Source of the DNA: Alteromonas genovensis
Lineage (GTDB): Bacteria; Pseudomonadota; Gammaproteobacteria; Enterobacterales; Alteromonadaceae
NCBI RefSeq assembly: GCF_010500895.1
Contig: NZ_JAAAWO010000003.1
Coordinates: 1-64,000 of the forward strand
Length of the DNA: 64,000 bases
Reading direction: 5' to 3'
The notes beneath the pieces were generated by a model. That model saw nothing but the letters and a program-made list of their open reading frames with translations. It ran no database searches and had not been told where the DNA came from. This document shows, piece after piece, positions 63,037 through 64,000 of the stretch. Position numbers and translations under genes: made by a program. How positions within the stretch are numbered: position 1 is the stretch's first letter; the number at the start of each line of letters is the position of its first letter.

Positions 63037-64000
63037 AAGACTGTTTGTTTATTTGCACGACCTCATTCCCATGGGGCTTTTTCTTTATGGTGTACATAGC
63101 GTGGTCTGCAGCATCAAGCCATTCCTGTACCGACGATAACTCGTCGCTCCACTCTTTCCAGCCTACGGTATAACGAATAGGAATAGAGATATTGTCTTGT
63201 GCTAATACTACAAACGCGAGTTCATCAATTCGGGCAAAAAAGCGTTCTACTTCCTTCTCTTTAGTGCCGTAAAGAAGCACAACGAACTCATCACCGCCAA
63301 TACGACCCATTCTGTCGGTGTCTCGTAACAATGCCTGCATTTTTTCAGAAAAAACTTGTAGCGCTTTGTCACCCACTTGGTGGCCGTAGTTATCGTTTAT
63401 TTGTTTAAACTCGTTTAAATCGATGTACACCAATGTGGAAACGTGGCGGTCTCTTTTCATCCGCTCAATTTCTTTAGAAAGTTGCTCAAATATTTCTCGG
63501 CGATTTATAAGGCCGGTTAACGGGTCGGTCTGAGACAGAAAAGCGAGTTCATTGACCGCTTGCTCTAGTGCCTGCTGCTGCTCTTTCTCTTTGGTGATAT
63601 CGTCGGCCGCCCCCAAAATGAGGGTTTGTTGTTCTTTCGAATCATAAATGAGGCTGCCTCTATCATGTAGATAACGAATTTGGCCGCTTACATCATAAAT
63701 ACGATATTGAAGCTCCCAACTTTTTAGAGGGCGCTGGTTAAATACCTCGATAACTTTGGCTTTATCATCTTCATGCACGTGGTCGATGAATGCTAACGGC
63801 TTGGCGTACAGCTCATATTCACTGCGCCCGAAAATGCTCTGATAACCATCGTTGAGATAATGCATTTTTTTAAAATCTGGGCTAGCAACCCAAATAAACG
63901 TGCGGGAAGAAAATTCATTAACAATTTTACTGAATAGCGCTTCAACCTGAAATAACTCACCCTCTATTCGCTTTTTATCATCGATGTCTTCAACAACTGA
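63017..64000 (-). CDS. PAS-GGDEF diguanylate cyclase (5' end outside window)
   Basis: The frame is open to the window edge, so the start is missing; 327 codons are visible. A PAS domain runs over FIWVASPDFKKMHYLNDGYQ to about YDVSGQIRYLHDRGSLI, followed by a short coiled coil and an intact GGDEF domain (DPLTGLINRREIFEQL, IGGDEFVVLLYG). It should make c-di-GMP under control of the PAS sensor and whatever lies upstream. The final residues YTRPHK and the stop are encoded by the arm of a palindromic element. Confidence 0.92.
   Translation of the reverse strand, partial: SVVEDIDDKKRIEGELFQVEALFSKIVNEFSSRTFIWVASPDFKKMHYLNDGYQSIFGRSEYELYAKPLAFIDHVHEDDKAKVIEVFNQRPLKSWELQYRIYDVSGQIRYLHDRGSLIYDSKEQQTLILGAADDITKEKEQQQALEQAVNELAFLSQTDPLTGLINRREIFEQLSKEIERMKRDRHVSTLVYIDLNEFKQINDNYGHQVGDKALQVFSEKMQALLRDTDRMGRIGGDEFVVLLYGTKEKEVERFFARIDELAFVVLAQDNISIPIRYTVGWKEWSDELSSVQEWLDAADHAMYTIKKKPHGNEVVQINKQSYTRPHK

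Overview
The window reads as a chromosomal segment of a marine gammaproteobacterium, most likely Alteromonas or a close relative in the Alteromonadaceae. This is inferred from the protein families, the moderate GC content and the thrS-infC-rpmI-rplT housekeeping operon; no database search was possible. It holds four blocks: an exopolysaccharide (EPS) locus with a c-di-GMP adhesin-control pair, a housekeeping block, a very complete purine-catabolism island, and a small signalling group embedded in that island.

1-22.6 kb, surface polysaccharide. Two IS66-family copies, both damaged, abut the 3' end of a Wzx-type flippase gene and supply its last codons. Then on the minus strand come two GT2 glycosyltransferases, a GT4 enzyme, a Wzy-like polymerase and another GT4 enzyme. 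On the plus strand follow LapG (periplasmic protease), LapD (degenerate GGDEF/EAL c-di-GMP receptor), a secreted unknown, an O-antigen-ligase-like protein and a small membrane protein. A second minus-strand operon encodes a small ORF, an outer-membrane beta-barrel, Wza, Wzc tyrosine kinase, CpsB-type phosphatase and VpsP. The initiating WcaJ-type sugar-phosphate transferase is read divergently.

22.6-30 kb, housekeeping. thrS-infC-rpmI-rplT (infC with an AUU start) is followed by a fructosamine-kinase-like gene, a pteridine-reductase-like SDR and a DUF3080-type lipoprotein. The spacer before rplT carries a 16-bp tandem repeat.

30-63 kb, purine use. Adenine and guanine deaminases, XdhABC, membrane urate oxidase PuuD, HIU hydrolase, OHCU decarboxylase, allantoinase PuuE, allantoate amidohydrolase, ureidoglycine-glyoxylate aminotransferase and an oxamate-amidohydrolase-like enzyme form a nearly continuous route from purine bases towards oxalate, ammonia and CO2. 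Two NCS2-type permeases, a TonB-dependent receptor, a nucleoside-permease-family protein and a TauE/SafE-type permease provide transport. Two regulators stand out: an RpiR-family protein next to a TGAAAC-N4-GTTTCA palindrome, and a RutR-like TetR protein with three matching TGACCA-N2-TGGTCA-type sites before both permease genes and xdhA. A hybrid histidine kinase with a degraded ATPase domain, a REC-GGDEF protein and an orphan Hpt protein sit in the middle.

Across the window there are many short tandem repeats (16, 18, 12, 26 and 47 bp units), some inside coding regions, and a family of palindromic intergenic elements (four copies), two of which lie exactly on gene stop codons. A PAS-GGDEF gene runs off the right edge.
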